The notes under the pieces: model-generated | What the model was told of the DNA's origin: nothing | Databases searched by the model: none | Seen by the model: only the letters and a program-made list of their open reading frames with translations | Part shown: in pieces, positions 33,371 to 42,691 of the stretch | Layout of the letters: every line of letters starts with the position of its first letter | Position numbering within the stretch: position 1 is the stretch's first letter | Made by a program: the position numbers and the translations under genes | From: an uncultured Muribaculaceae bacterium | Lineage (GTDB): Bacteria; Bacteroidota; Bacteroidia; Bacteroidales; Muribaculaceae | DNA length: 64,000 nt | Assembly (NCBI GenBank): GCA_910579185.1 | Contig: CAJTTG010000005.1 | Span: forward strand, 1-64,000 | Direction: 5' to 3'

Positions 33371-34573
33371 TTACTTCTCCCAGTTCTTGGCCAGGCCTCC
33401 CTCGCCGGTTTCCTTGTAGATCGACGGCAAGTCGTGTCCGGTCTGCTTCATGGCCTCCACTACGCGGTCAAACGACACTCGGTGAGCCCCGTCGGTGAAT
33501 GCCGAGTAGAGATTCGCGTCCAGAGCACGTGCCGCTGCATAAGCATTGCGTTCAATGCAGGGAATCTGCACCAGGCCGCACACCGGGTCGCACGTCATCC
33601 CAAGATGATGTTCAAGTCCCATTTCCGCAGCATACTCAATTTGTGCCGGACTACCTCCGAACAGCTGGTTGGCGGCCGCCGCGGCCATGGCGCACGCTAC
33701 GCCGACCTCTCCCTGACATCCGACCTCTGCTCCCGATATCGATGCATTCTGTTTCACGATGTTGCCTATCAGGCCGGCTGTGGCAAGCGCACGATAGATG
33801 CGCGAGTCAGAGAAATCGCGGCTCTTCTGCAAATGATAAAGCACTGCCGGCAACACGCCACACGAACCGCATGTCGGTGCCGTCACAATTTCTCCACCCG
33901 ATGCATTTTCCTCACTCACCGCAAGCGCATAGGCAAACACGAGGCCACGCGATTGCAGATTGCTCTTGTAGCCCGATGCTCTAACGTGATATGTCGCGGC
34001 ACGGCGCGGCAGACACAATGGCCCCGGCAAGACACCCTCGCGGTCTATGCCTCGCTCTACGGCTCGCTGCATCACGTCCCATACTTTTGCAAGATAATCC
34101 CATATCTCAGGCCCTTCGCATTCCTCTACATATTCCCAGAATGTACGTCCCGTGCGTTGGCACCAGTCCAGAATCTCTGTCAGGGAATTCATGCCATAAA
34201 CCTCAGGCGTGTCACCCTCCCGGTCGCCCTCTTCCGCTATCTGACCGCCACCTATGCTGTAGACGGTCCAGCTGTCGGTCTCTTTCCCTGAGGCATCGAA
34301 CGCGCGAAACCGCATGCCGTTGGGGTGGAACGGCAGGAACACCTGTGGCTGCCAGTCGATAGTTACCGGTGCAACCGGCGACAGTGTTTCCTCAATCGCC
34401 ACATCGGTGAGGTGGCCTCGTCCAGTAGCTGCAAGGCTGCCGTAGAGGGTCACCTCAAACGAGGCTGCACTCTGGTTGCGTTCTGCAAATATTGTTGCGG
34501 CATGACGCGGTCCCATCGTGTGGCTGCTCGATGGGCCGGTGCCTATGCGGTATAGTTCCTTTATCGATTTCAT
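33371..34573 (-). CDS. sdaA: L-serine dehydratase, iron-sulfur type
   Basis: A 400-residue single-chain L-serine ammonia-lyase (serine to pyruvate and ammonia). The beta-like N-terminal domain (1-150) begins SIKELYRIGTGPSSSHTMGP, the usual family start. The alpha-like domain carries the cluster cysteines in APTCGSCGVLP (about 231-241), EVGCQGEVG (about 285) and MTCDPVCGLVQIPC (about 328-341). It is cytoplasmic. It has no close operon partner: the PpiD-like gene ends 105 bp upstream. Downstream lies the CTCTAAA repeat, with no clear hairpin terminator. Confidence 0.96.
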   Translation of the reverse strand: MKSIKELYRIGTGPSSSHTMGPRHAATIFAERNQSAASFEVTLYGSLAATGRGHLTDVAIEETLSPVAPVTIDWQPQVFLPFHPNGMRFRAFDASGKETDSWTVYSIGGGQIAEEGDREGDTPEVYGMNSLTEILDWCQRTGRTFWEYVEECEGPEIWDYLAKVWDVMQRAVERGIDREGVLPGPLCLPRRAATYHVRASGYKSNLQSRGLVFAYALAVSEENASGGEIVTAPTCGSCGVLPAVLYHLQKSRDFSDSRIYRALATAGLIGNIVKQNASISGAEVGCQGEVGVACAMAAAAANQLFGGSPAQIEYAAEMGLEHHLGMTCDPVCGLVQIPCIERNAYAAARALDANLYSAFTDGAHRVSFDRVVEAMKQTGHDLPSIYKETGEGGLAKNWEK

Positions 34574-34611
34574 TCCGTCTATGAATCAGTTTTGTTATTG
34601 TTTTCCTGAAT

Positions 34612-34655
34612 ATAAAACGACCTGCCGGGATTTCTTGTTTCGCCGGCAGGTCGTT
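34612..34655 (-). terminator. Terminator of the PpiD-like gene
   Basis: A perfect 13-bp stem (34643-34655 with 34616-34628), 14-nt loop, then TTTTATA on the minus strand, 23 bp beyond the stop. Confidence 0.85.
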
Positions 34656-34677
34656 CTAAATTTTCTTATTGCTGAGA

Positions 34678-36822
34678 TCAGTCGCGGCGGAACACCTTAT
34701 ACAGGCGGTTTTCTGCCTTTTCCTTACCCAACAGCAGTCGGTAGAAGTTTTCGGGGTTGCCGAACACTGCACCGCCGCGCTGGTTATTGAATGCGGCTGC
34801 GTCTGTTGTCATATCGATCTTGCGGACAGGGCCGGAGATTGTGGTCACCTGATAAACAACCACGCCGTTGTCACCCTTGACCGGACCTACGAGAACACCC
34901 TGGGGTGTTGTCATGATGCGGCCGAGAAGTTCTGAACCGAAGTTGTTGTAGGGCATTGTGAGGTTCACGATGGTGTTCTGAACCTGCGATCCCATGGCCT
35001 GTGCGTAGCCTTCAACGTTTGAAGCCTTGCCCTGGAATTTCTTCACGAGTGTCTCTGCTTCTTTTTCGTTGCGTGCCTGACGGGTCAGGTTTTCTTTCAC
35101 TCGGGGATCCTCGATGGTGCGGTAGTCGGTGAAGATTCCGTTGACTGCCGCTACAAGGAAAGAGCCGGTGCGTTCATCGCCAAATATCGGTGAAACCTCG
35201 CCGTTTTCAGCTCCCATAGCCCAGACGGCTGCTTTGTACGAATCGGGGAGGAACATCGGACCCTGCTGGGTCTGGCCTACCATCACGAACGGTGCAGAGG
35301 CTGAGATATCGAAATATCCGCAGTTGTAGTTGGCTGCTGCCGCATTCTCATAGAATTTGGCTGCGGTATTGTTGGTCGTGATATATTTCTCAAGACGTTC
35401 GCGCAGATCGTTGACAGTGGCGGCCGATGGTTCGAGAGTGTAGGAGATCAGGGCTATGTCAACATTGTTCTGGGGTGCCTTGCGGTTGGTGACGGTGTAG
35501 AGCACGTCAACCTGAGAGTTGCCGAGGGTGTCGGCAAGGAACGGCTGGCCGATCTCTGCTGCCAGGATGGCCTGACGGGCTCCAACAACAAGCTGGTTGA
35601 GCTCGTCGCTGAGAGTCGGATTGGTCAGTGAGGTGGAGATGCTGTCGAGAGCTACTCTCACTCCTGCTATTTCCTGAAGCTCTTTTGCCGATTTGCCGGC
35701 GGCGATTGCTGCACGTACTGAGTCGGCGGTGGTTGCTTCTGCTGTTTCGTATGCCACGAGGTTGATGGTCACTGAGTCAACTTCCGATGCGCGGCTGAAG
35801 AGCTTGGCGATCTGGAACTGGGTGGGGCCATCCTCGATGAGGGCTGCGCTGCCAACGTTGGCTGAATCGGCAAATGCCTTCAGCTTGGAGCTGCCGCCGC
35901 GTTTAACAGCATCGGCGATAGCTGCGTTGGTGAGCGTCATGCGCTGATACTGGAAGCCTTTCTGACCGCGGAGTGCGTCGAGATCGGGAGTGGTGTTGAG
36001 CGAGTCAACGAGTGCGTTGACGCGGCTGCGTGCTGCGGTCTCGTCCTCTACCGACGGTGCGATGGGCACACTGATCATGCTGACCAGACGGGTTTCCTCG
36101 TCGAGTGCGTAGTTGGCTTTGTCGGCTTCCCAGATTTTCTGGATGTCGGCATCCTCAACCTTGATTGAAGGATCGTTGGTATATGCAACGGTGGCGTAAT
36201 TGATGGTGACGCCGGTGTTCTGGTCGTTGTAGAGCTGAGCCACATCGAGCTTGTTGGCGGTCATTGTGCCGTTGATCATGCTCATGAACTTGTTGGCGAG
36301 CAACTGTTCGCTGAGTGCGTTCTCAAACTGGAGCCACATCTGCTTGTAGGCCTGGGCCTCGGTTTCCTGAATGCCATATTTGCCGGGTTCGTTGGTCAGG
36401 CTGCGGAGCTGGGCTGCGGTCATCTGAGGATTGCCGGTGAATTGCATGGCCATGTAGTTGGCGAGCATCGGGGTCTTGCCGTTGACTGCATCGTTGAGCT
36501 CTTCGTCGGTCACGGTCAGGCCGAGTTTTTCGAATTCTTTGTCGCGGAGACGTTCGATAAGCATCTGACGAAGCACCATCTGATCCTGATAGGCACGCTC
36601 CTCGTCTGTGGTGGCGTTGGAGTTGCGTGTCAGATCTTCCTGACGTTTCTGGAATTCCGCGCCCTCTATCTTTTCGCCGTCAACAGATGCCACGCTGTTG
36701 TCGTCGCCGAAAATGGTGCGGCTTGAGTTTAAGAAGTCACCGATGATGAATGCCAGAAGGGCCACACCGATAACGATGAGCAAAAGCACTGATTTGCTTC
36801 TGATTTTCTCTAAGGTTGCCAT
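34678..36822 (-). CDS. PpiD/SurA-like peptidylprolyl isomerase, membrane anchored
   Basis: 714 residues. A short cytoplasmic N-terminus and one membrane anchor (about 12-30, VLLLIVIGVALLAFIIGDF) precede a SurA-N-like chaperone domain (about 35-215) and a long periplasmic region with a diverged parvulin-like domain (about 330-480) and further helical domains. It helps folding of exported and outer-membrane proteins. The length fits the Bacteroidetes PpiD-like family. It has its own -33/-7 promoter (80-nt leader) and a terminator, so it is monocistronic. Confidence 0.88.
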   Translation of the reverse strand: MATLEKIRSKSVLLLIVIGVALLAFIIGDFLNSSRTIFGDDNSVASVDGEKIEGAEFQKRQEDLTRNSNATTDEERAYQDQMVLRQMLIERLRDKEFEKLGLTVTDEELNDAVNGKTPMLANYMAMQFTGNPQMTAAQLRSLTNEPGKYGIQETEAQAYKQMWLQFENALSEQLLANKFMSMINGTMTANKLDVAQLYNDQNTGVTINYATVAYTNDPSIKVEDADIQKIWEADKANYALDEETRLVSMISVPIAPSVEDETAARSRVNALVDSLNTTPDLDALRGQKGFQYQRMTLTNAAIADAVKRGGSSKLKAFADSANVGSAALIEDGPTQFQIAKLFSRASEVDSVTINLVAYETAEATTADSVRAAIAAGKSAKELQEIAGVRVALDSISTSLTNPTLSDELNQLVVGARQAILAAEIGQPFLADTLGNSQVDVLYTVTNRKAPQNNVDIALISYTLEPSAATVNDLRERLEKYITTNNTAAKFYENAAAANYNCGYFDISASAPFVMVGQTQQGPMFLPDSYKAAVWAMGAENGEVSPIFGDERTGSFLVAAVNGIFTDYRTIEDPRVKENLTRQARNEKEAETLVKKFQGKASNVEGYAQAMGSQVQNTIVNLTMPYNNFGSELLGRIMTTPQGVLVGPVKGDNGVVVYQVTTISGPVRKIDMTTDAAAFNNQRGGAVFGNPENFYRLLLGKEKAENRLYKVFRRD

Positions 36823-36907
36823 TAGTTTTTAATATCTGTTTTTGTTTTTATCTGATTTTCATGCGCTTTATCGCCATGCAGATGGTGCTGCACGGCAATA
36901 TAGCGCA

Positions 36908-36938
36908 CAAAGATAAGATTTTTATTGATGCAATCAAA
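36908..36938 (-). promoter_or_regulatory. Promoter of the PpiD-like gene
   Basis: -33 TTTG (36938-36935) and -7 TATCTTTG (36915-36908), 19 bp apart on the minus strand. Leader of about 80 nt. Confidence 0.7.
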
Positions 36939-36997
36939 ATTTTTGTTTGCATCATGTCGCGTTTTAAGACTTACTTATATGCGTTCTTCGGCTTGTC

Positions 36998-38293
36998 TTA
37001 CAATCCGAATGCGCTTTTGAACGTGTCGACAAGATCAAGTTTCTCCCAAGTGAAGAGTTCCACCTCTACGGTTTTGTCCCCTTCGTATTTGGAGTGGAAT
37101 TTCTTGGTGACGATCTGCGGAATACGCCCCATGTGGCCGAACGATGCGGTCTCTGCATAGATCGGGTTGCGCAGTTTCAGGCGGCGTTCGATAGCGGCCG
37201 GACGCATATCCACCAGCTCAGCCACTTTCTTTGAGATCTCGGCATCGGTCAGGCCGTTGACGGCGGTGCCCGATGTGTTGACGTAGAGGCTGACAGGCTG
37301 TGCCACACCGATCGCATAGGCCACCTGGACAAGCGCCTGGCGTGCCACCCCGGCGGCCACAAGGTTCTTGGCTATATGACGGGCGGCGTAGGCTGCCGAT
37401 CGGTCCACTTTCGAGGGATCTTTGCCTGAGAATGCGCCACCGCCGTGTGCGCCGCGGCCTCCGTATGTGTCAACGATGATTTTGCGGCCGGTAAGACCGG
37501 TGTCGCCGTGGGGACCGCCGATCACGAATTTGCCGGTAGGGTTGACGTGGAGTGTCACGTCCTGGTCGATCAGCGAGGCTATCTTCTCCGGAAGTTTTGC
37601 TTTTACGCGTGGCAGGAGTATGCTTTCAACATCGGCCTTGATACGTGCCAGCATAGCCTCATCGGCCTGTTCCTGTGTCAGCGCTTCCGAGGCGGTGATG
37701 AATTCGTCGTGCTGGGTTGAGATCACGATCGTGTCTACTCTGACCGGTTCACCCTCGGGGGTATATTCCACCGTCACCTGACTCTTGGAGTCGGGGCGAA
37801 GGTAGGTCATCTCACTGCCTTCGCGACGGATTGCCGACAGCTCGCGCAGAAGCAGATGGCTGAGGTCAAGCGGCAGAGGCATATAGTTGGAGGTCTCGTC
37901 GCAGGCATATCCGAACATCATGCCCTGGTCGCCTGCGCCCTGATCCTCCGCATTGGCGCGCTCCACGCCGCGGTTGATGTCGGCGCTCTGTTCATGAAGG
38001 GCCGACAGCACGCCACAGGATTCGGCCTCGAATTTCAGTTCGCTGCGGTTGTAGCCTATATTTTTGATCACTTGACGGGTCACCTCCTGAAGATCAACGT
38101 ATGCGTTGCTCTTCACCTCCCCGGCTACGGTCACATGGCCGGTGGTCACAAGAGTCTCGCAGGCAACCTTGGAGTTGGGATCGTGGGCGAGAAATTCGTC
38201 GAGGATGGCGTCGCTGATCTGGTCGGCAACTTTATCGGGGTGTCCTTCCGACACCGATTCCGATGTAAAGAGATAGTTTTTCTGATCTGTCAT
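36998..38293 (-). CDS. metK: S-adenosylmethionine synthetase
   Basis: 431 residues from the ATG at 38293 (MTDQKNYLFTSESVSEGHPD); the frame is open to 38332 but this start matches the family. MetK makes SAM from methionine and ATP. Visible motifs: GHPDKVADQISDA, the ATP-site GAGDQGMMFGYA (about 119-130), GGPHGDTGLTGRKIIVDTYGG and the P-loop-like GGGAFSGKDPSKVDRSAAY. It is cytoplasmic. The leader is about 177 nt and folds as a SAM-II riboswitch (38411-38462), so expression is probably reduced when SAM is high. No clear terminator is seen downstream. Confidence 0.98.
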   Translation of the reverse strand: MTDQKNYLFTSESVSEGHPDKVADQISDAILDEFLAHDPNSKVACETLVTTGHVTVAGEVKSNAYVDLQEVTRQVIKNIGYNRSELKFEAESCGVLSALHEQSADINRGVERANAEDQGAGDQGMMFGYACDETSNYMPLPLDLSHLLLRELSAIRREGSEMTYLRPDSKSQVTVEYTPEGEPVRVDTIVISTQHDEFITASEALTQEQADEAMLARIKADVESILLPRVKAKLPEKIASLIDQDVTLHVNPTGKFVIGGPHGDTGLTGRKIIVDTYGGRGAHGGGAFSGKDPSKVDRSAAYAARHIAKNLVAAGVARQALVQVAYAIGVAQPVSLYVNTSGTAVNGLTDAEISKKVAELVDMRPAAIERRLKLRNPIYAETASFGHMGRIPQIVTKKFHSKYEGDKTVEVELFTWEKLDLVDTFKSAFGL

Positions 38294-38381
38294 AGTCTGT
38301 TTCAGTTTCTTGTTTGCCAATGGCGCGGACATAAAAAATGGCCTTGCCTTTCCGACAATGCCAAAACCAAAAACTCATTTT

Positions 38382-38396
38382 GCGGAGTAGCTCCGC
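38382..38396 (-). other. Small GC-rich hairpin in metK leader
   Basis: GCGGAG, CTA loop and CTCCGC lie 15 nt after the SAM-II aptamer. AAAATGAGTTTTT follows, so it could act as a terminator in the expression platform. The pairing is clear; the regulatory role is inference. Confidence 0.4.
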
Positions 38397-38410
38397 GCGT
38401 GACAGTGTGC

Positions 38411-38462
38411 GGTTTTAGCATTTTTTTGAAAGTGGTTGCAAGCAGCCAAATTTGTCCACTTT
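38411..38462 (-). ncRNA. SAM-II riboswitch upstream of metK
   Basis: On the minus strand P1 is AAAGTGG (38462-38456) with CCACTTT (38435-38429). The loop contains TTTGGC (38450-38445), which forms the pseudoknot with GCTAAA (38419-38414). The conserved TTGCAA precedes the 3' P1 arm, and an A-rich linker with ATGCTAAAA follows. This matches the H-type pseudoknot and conserved bases I know from SAM-II (TTGCAAG and GCTAAAA). It lies about 118 nt upstream of the metK ATG and starts just downstream of the promoter. Confidence 0.85.
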
Positions 38463-38475
38463 TTATTTTGTGCTG

Positions 38476-38507
38476 CAAAGTTACACAAAATTCCCCACCT
38501 CTCCAAA
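38476..38507 (-). promoter_or_regulatory. metK promoter
   Basis: -33 TTTG (38507-38504) and -7 TAACTTTG (38483-38476), exactly 20 bp apart on the minus strand, start transcription a few bases before the SAM-II aptamer. Confidence 0.8.
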
Positions 38508-38574
38508 TTTTTGTTCTCGATCATTATTCAATCTGCTGTTCATCATTGATAGGCCGAAAGGTTTTGTGCGATGG

Positions 38575-38617
38575 AAAAACGAAAGGCCGGCATCCGTGGA
38601 GGACGGAGCCGGCCTTT
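38575..38617 (-). terminator. Terminator of the SusCD-GH18 operon
   Basis: AAAGGCCGGC/GCCGGCCTTT with inner TCCGT/ACGGA pairing (38582-38617), then CGTTTTTC on the minus strand, 98 bp after the DUF1735/LamG gene stop. Confidence 0.85.
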
Positions 38618-38714
38618 GCCGTTCGGGGAAAGCTGGAGCTCATGTTGGGGCTAAGCTCCGGCTGAAGTACAAAGGTATGAACGGTTTATCTGCTTTTACC
38701 AATCATTCTTGCGA

Positions 38715-39878
38715 TCAGAGGCGCACGTCGACGTCAACCATCGGCGGCTCGCAGTAGATCACTCCACTGTTGCGGCGACCGCGGTTACATGTGGCGTCGT
38801 TGTGGTTTGCAGTCTGGTCAAGTACATACCAGGTGCCGTCGCGCTGCTCATAGTCTGTGCCGTTGAGCTTCCAGTAGCCTGCGAGACCGTCGGCTGCCGG
38901 ATCGACAAGGAGCATGTTTTCCTTGAGCTGGTTGGCGCTGCGTGCCACAGTCCACAGACGGACTTCGCTCATATAGCCGATCCATTTACGGCTCGAGTCG
39001 TAGTCGTAGGCATAACCGATACCGAATTCAGAGCTGATGTCGAATGTCTTGCCGGCACCTGCATCTTTGTTGGCGATCACTTCGCCGTTGAGATAGAGGT
39101 TGGCCTGGCCGCTGGCGGCATCGTATGTGAATGCAACGTGATACCATTTTCCGGTTTCCCATACGTTGGCGTCGGGCATCTGGAGGGCGAGATCGCCGGC
39201 CATCTGAAGCTCGTTGCTCGGGTGGTTGAGGTCACCGGTACGCATGATAAGGGTTCCTTCGCGGCCGATGATGGTGCCGAGCATCTTCCATGATGTCGCA
39301 TACACGAGAGCTTCGTAGGTAACCGAACCGGTGGTCTTGAAGGTGGTCGGGAGACGGATGTCGAGCCATGCCGTTCCGAACTGCATTGCCTTGAGGATGC
39401 GCACGGGTTTCTTGATCACGACGTAAGCCACGTTGTTGTCCGGGATCATGTCAACGTCGTTGGTCGAGATCACGAGGGGCAGGATATAGGTCGATCCTTC
39501 CTGAACCTGATTCATGTTGATCAGCTCTATCTGGCAGGCATCGGCGTAGATGTCGCCGGGAGCCACGGTCGCTGTCGTGTTGAGGAAATGATAATTTTCC
39601 TCGGGGAACAGTTCGGCCGATGTGCCGTAACGGGCATTGTATTTGTCAACGAGATCCTGACCGCCGGCTTGGTAGTTGATGCTGACGGTGTTGTTGACCG
39701 GAGTCGACACTCGGGAGGTCACGTCGCAGAGATATGTGTCATCCTCTGCGCTGACGTTGATTATGTTGTTTTCGAAATAGAGCTTGGGTGTGAGCAGGTC
39801 CGACTGCGAGTCGTTGCAGGCCGGAAGCACTGCTGCGATCATTGCCAGAGCTCCGATATAAAGACTTTTACGTATCAT
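38715..39878 (-). CDS. DUF1735 and LamG domain surface lipoprotein
   Basis: 387 residues. Lipobox with Cys21 in VLPACNDSQ; a DUF1735 Ig-like domain (about 30-150, LYFENNIINVSAEDD, TYILPLVISTNDVD); and a LamG/concanavalin-A-like domain (about 165-345) with YEALVYATSW, GKWYHVAFTYDAASGQANLYLNGEV and IGYMSEVRLWTVARS. It is the last gene of the SusC-SusD-GH18 operon and overlaps the GH18 gene by 4 bp. In the B. thetaiotaomicron high-mannose N-glycan locus a similar protein sits beside the GH18 enzyme; a glycan-binding role is inferred. Confidence 0.85.
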   Translation of the reverse strand: MIRKSLYIGALAMIAAVLPACNDSQSDLLTPKLYFENNIINVSAEDDTYLCDVTSRVSTPVNNTVSINYQAGGQDLVDKYNARYGTSAELFPEENYHFLNTTATVAPGDIYADACQIELINMNQVQEGSTYILPLVISTNDVDMIPDNNVAYVVIKKPVRILKAMQFGTAWLDIRLPTTFKTTGSVTYEALVYATSWKMLGTIIGREGTLIMRTGDLNHPSNELQMAGDLALQMPDANVWETGKWYHVAFTYDAASGQANLYLNGEVIANKDAGAGKTFDISSEFGIGYAYDYDSSRKWIGYMSEVRLWTVARSANQLKENMLLVDPAADGLAGYWKLNGTDYEQRDGTWYVLDQTANHNDATCNRGRRNSGVIYCEPPMVDVDVRL

Positions 39879-41017
39879 TCTTCTTCGGTGTTATTAAGTG
39901 ATTCAAGATATTCCTGGTAGACCTGCTGGTTGATCTGGATGGCCTGACGGGTGTACTTGTAGTCGGGGGTATTGTCGTAGTCGTTGTCCAGACGGAAGGA
40001 GCCTACGCCACCTTTCGGGCCGTCGGCGTGCATGTAGCGTGCCTGGTTCAGGAGCTGGCCGCCGGAGTTCCAGGAGGATTCGAAGTTCTCGGTGAAGATG
40101 TGCTTACGGGTGTCGTAGTATTCGCCACACCAGTTCTTGAGCACGCTGACGCGGCTGTTGAGCGATGATGTCGATCCGTTGCCATAGGCCTGGGTGATGA
40201 AATAGTCCAGATATGGAGCCGATTCCTTGCTGGCATTCCAGATCTCGCCGTCGATCAGGAAGTAGTAGTACTTGCCGTTGGGACGCTCTGTTGCCAGAGG
40301 ACCGAAGTATTTACCCATCTCCTTGATGAGCTCATGCAGGTAGGCACCGCCGGCTCCTTTGAGGGTTCCGTCGCCGTCACCGCCACCGGAGGGCTCCCAG
40401 TCGATGTCAAGGCCGTCGTAGTCGTATTTCACGATGGTGTCCACGAGAGCCTTGGCGTAGGTGCGGATAGCCTGGAGGTGATCATCAGATCCTTTCACGC
40501 CACTGGTGTAGCCCCAGTAAGCTGCCTGTGCCTGAGCTTTGAGAGTCGCAAGCTGCGATGAGCTGACGTCGGGATTCTCATCCTCAACTTTCTGACCCAC
40601 CCATGAGGGGGTGATACCTGTGCCGATGTTGTGGAGAATGTAGCACACGAAGAGTTTGCCACCTTTCTTCTTCTGGAAGATCTCTTTGTCCTTGATCTTG
40701 GCAGGGGTGAGGTCGAACGGACCGCTCCACATTGAGATGAAGTCGATGCTGTCGGGCAGTGATGCCAGATAGCCTTTGCGGATCGCACCCTCGGGCGACC
40801 AGTTGGAGAACCAGCCGAACGATACCGGACGGCCATAGTTGCGCGAGGTCTCTTTCCAGGCACGCAGATCGGCATAGTATGCTTCGCTCTGCTCGTTGTC
40901 CATGGTGTTGTAGCCGCCGATGTGTTCGATCTGCATGGGCTCTACATCGGTGCAGCTTGCGAGCGCAGCCATGGCCAGTGCCGGAATGCCATATAATAAT
41001 TTGCTAATTGCTTTCAT
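39875..41017 (-). CDS. GH18 endo-beta-N-acetylglucosaminidase-like lipoprotein
   Basis: 380 residues. Lipobox with Cys22 in ALASCTD and a GH18 TIM barrel with the DxxDxDxE signature DGLDIDWE (201-208), so the acid Glu208 and Asp206 are intact. Other marks are FGWFSNWSPEG, DFISMWSGPFDL and YFITQAYGNGS. The SusC-SusD-GH18-DUF1735/LamG order suggests an enzyme cutting the chitobiose core of N-glycans, as EndoBT does; chitinase is less likely. The lipid anchor suggests a cell-surface site. It overlaps the DUF1735/LamG gene by 4 bp (ATGA) and starts 46 bp after SusD. Confidence 0.88.
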   Translation of the reverse strand: MKAISKLLYGIPALAMAALASCTDVEPMQIEHIGGYNTMDNEQSEAYYADLRAWKETSRNYGRPVSFGWFSNWSPEGAIRKGYLASLPDSIDFISMWSGPFDLTPAKIKDKEIFQKKKGGKLFVCYILHNIGTGITPSWVGQKVEDENPDVSSSQLATLKAQAQAAYWGYTSGVKGSDDHLQAIRTYAKALVDTIVKYDYDGLDIDWEPSGGGDGDGTLKGAGGAYLHELIKEMGKYFGPLATERPNGKYYYFLIDGEIWNASKESAPYLDYFITQAYGNGSTSSLNSRVSVLKNWCGEYYDTRKHIFTENFESSWNSGGQLLNQARYMHADGPKGGVGSFRLDNDYDNTPDYKYTRQAIQINQQVYQEYLESLNNTEEE

Positions 41018-41063
41018 GTTGTCTTTTTCAAATGTTTGTTGAGATATGAAAAATCAGTTATGG

Positions 41064-42671
41064 TTATTTGCAGTCCCACCATAGTTTGGTTGATGGCAGG
41101 TCGGTGCCTGTGCTCAGTTTGCCAACGGCGTCAGTGTAGACATCGCGTGTGCTTTCGGCTATGCTGAAGCTGTTGGGATAGACCATACGGCGGATTCCGC
41201 CTTCTGTGGTCACGCCCTGCGATGTGCCGCGGTTTGTGATCGTGGGCACGAGCTTGGGATAGCCGGTGCGGCGCCATTCTGTCCATGCTTCCTGACCGTT
41301 GGGATAGAGTGCGATCCATTTCTGAATCATGATCTTCTCAAGTTTCTGCTCGGTCGACCCGGTGAATTCCGGGGTGGCTGTTGATGATACATTGCCGGTG
41401 CGGCCATACATATCGGGATGCTTCACAGGTGTTTTGCCGGATGCCATGTAGGCTGCTACAGAACTGCTGATGCCATTCTCTTCAAACGACATGGCTATAC
41501 CCTGTTCGTAGAGCGATGCGGCGTCGCCGAACACTCCGCCCCAAACCAAGGCTGCCTCTGCGCGGAGGAAGTAAGCTTCCGATGCACGCATCCAGTAGGT
41601 CGGTGTTCCGCTCTGGATGTTAGGCTGGGATGTGCCGTAGGTGTAGTAGTCTGATTTCGCGTATATGTTGCCGAGGGGTATACCGAGGTAGTAGCCCATT
41701 GAGGTTTGTGTCACATAGGTGTGATCTTCGGTTTCAAGGAAGTAGGCCGGCAGACGGGGATCTTCGTAGCCCACGAGATAGCAGTAGATCGATGCACCCA
41801 TACGGCATTCGCTGTACTGGTCGGCAACAACGGTGAAGTTGTTCATGAACTGGATGCCTGCACCCTGGCTCAGCTGGGCGGCATCGTCCTTGACGGTCAT
41901 GAGGCCGAACTCTTGATTGACGGCTTTGGTTGCGTATTCCTTGGCCAGATTGGCATCGGCGAAGCGTACACGCATTGCCAGACGCAGCATCAGGGTGTTG
42001 GCATATTTCACCCATTTCTTGGCGTCGCCGGCATAGACGGCGTCGAAGTCGGGCATCACGGTAAGACCGTTGCGTGCGTCGTCCGACAGTGTCTCGATGG
42101 CTTCGTCGAGATCGGCAAGCATTGCGCGGTAGACTTCCTCTTCCGAGTCAAACGGAATGGAGAGTGCGGCATCGCCGGCATGGGTGTAGGGCATCGGGCC
42201 GAATGTCTCGAGGGTCTTGTGCCAGCCTGAGATCTTCAGGATCTGGGCAAGCGCGTAGACATTGGGTGTGCCGTTCTTTTCTGCGGCCTCGCGGAGTTTT
42301 TTCCAGGGGGCGAGCAGCTTCGTGTAGGATGCGTTATAGGTCGACGCAACCCAGCTGTCAACAAGGAAGTAGCAGGTGTTGTTGTTGCCGCCGTTCCAGT
42401 TGTTGTTCTGGCCGAAGTAGCCCGACCATACGTCAGCCGACAGGTTGTAGGCGGTCTGGTAGAGGTTGGCTACGTCAGTTCCGTCGGCCTGGGTGCCCAC
42501 CGGAATTACATTTTGCTGCATGGCCGTGATCTGTCCGCCCACGCCTACGCCGTCCCACGCACCCTGTGCGTCGGTCATCTCGTAGGGATTGGTGTTGATG
42601 GCTTCGTAGTCACAGGCTGTGAACATCGTTGCCACGCAAGCTCCTATGAAGATTTTATTTGATAGTTTCAT
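41064..42671 (-). CDS. SusD-like lipoprotein (SusD_2 type)
   Basis: 535 residues with Cys20 in MFTACDYEAINTNPYEMT. The early NTNPYEMTDAQ and the region SGYFGQNNNWNGGNNNTCYF resemble the SusD-like_2 (SusD/RagB, NTNP-start) subfamily. Later parts are TPR-like (YAKWVKYANTLMLRLAMRVRFAD-type helices at about 220-250) and end with YWMRASEAYFLRAEAAL, EKIMIQKWIALYPNGQEAWTEWRRTGYP. It caps the adjacent SusC and binds glycan, here probably a released N-glycan. It is 20 bp downstream of susC. Confidence 0.93.
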   Translation of the reverse strand: MKLSNKIFIGACVATMFTACDYEAINTNPYEMTDAQGAWDGVGVGGQITAMQQNVIPVGTQADGTDVANLYQTAYNLSADVWSGYFGQNNNWNGGNNNTCYFLVDSWVASTYNASYTKLLAPWKKLREAAEKNGTPNVYALAQILKISGWHKTLETFGPMPYTHAGDAALSIPFDSEEEVYRAMLADLDEAIETLSDDARNGLTVMPDFDAVYAGDAKKWVKYANTLMLRLAMRVRFADANLAKEYATKAVNQEFGLMTVKDDAAQLSQGAGIQFMNNFTVVADQYSECRMGASIYCYLVGYEDPRLPAYFLETEDHTYVTQTSMGYYLGIPLGNIYAKSDYYTYGTSQPNIQSGTPTYWMRASEAYFLRAEAALVWGGVFGDAASLYEQGIAMSFEENGISSSVAAYMASGKTPVKHPDMYGRTGNVSSTATPEFTGSTEQKLEKIMIQKWIALYPNGQEAWTEWRRTGYPKLVPTITNRGTSQGVTTEGGIRRMVYPNSFSIAESTRDVYTDAVGKLSTGTDLPSTKLWWDCK

Positions 42672-42691
42672 AATGCACTGATGGTGTGTGG

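Larger units (their letters stand above)
38294..38714. other. Intergenic 421 bp: metK leader and operon terminator
   Basis: No gene is supported. It contains the metK leader with SAM-II riboswitch (38411-38462), a following GCGGAG/CTCCGC hairpin (38382-38396), the metK promoter (38476-38507) and the terminator of the GH18 operon (38575-38617). The remaining 97 bp before 38715 show nothing further. Confidence 0.7.

Noticed and set aside
33434..34291. 285-codon frame antisense to sdaA
   Set aside because: The sdaA product is complete with all cluster cysteines; this frame is a shadow.
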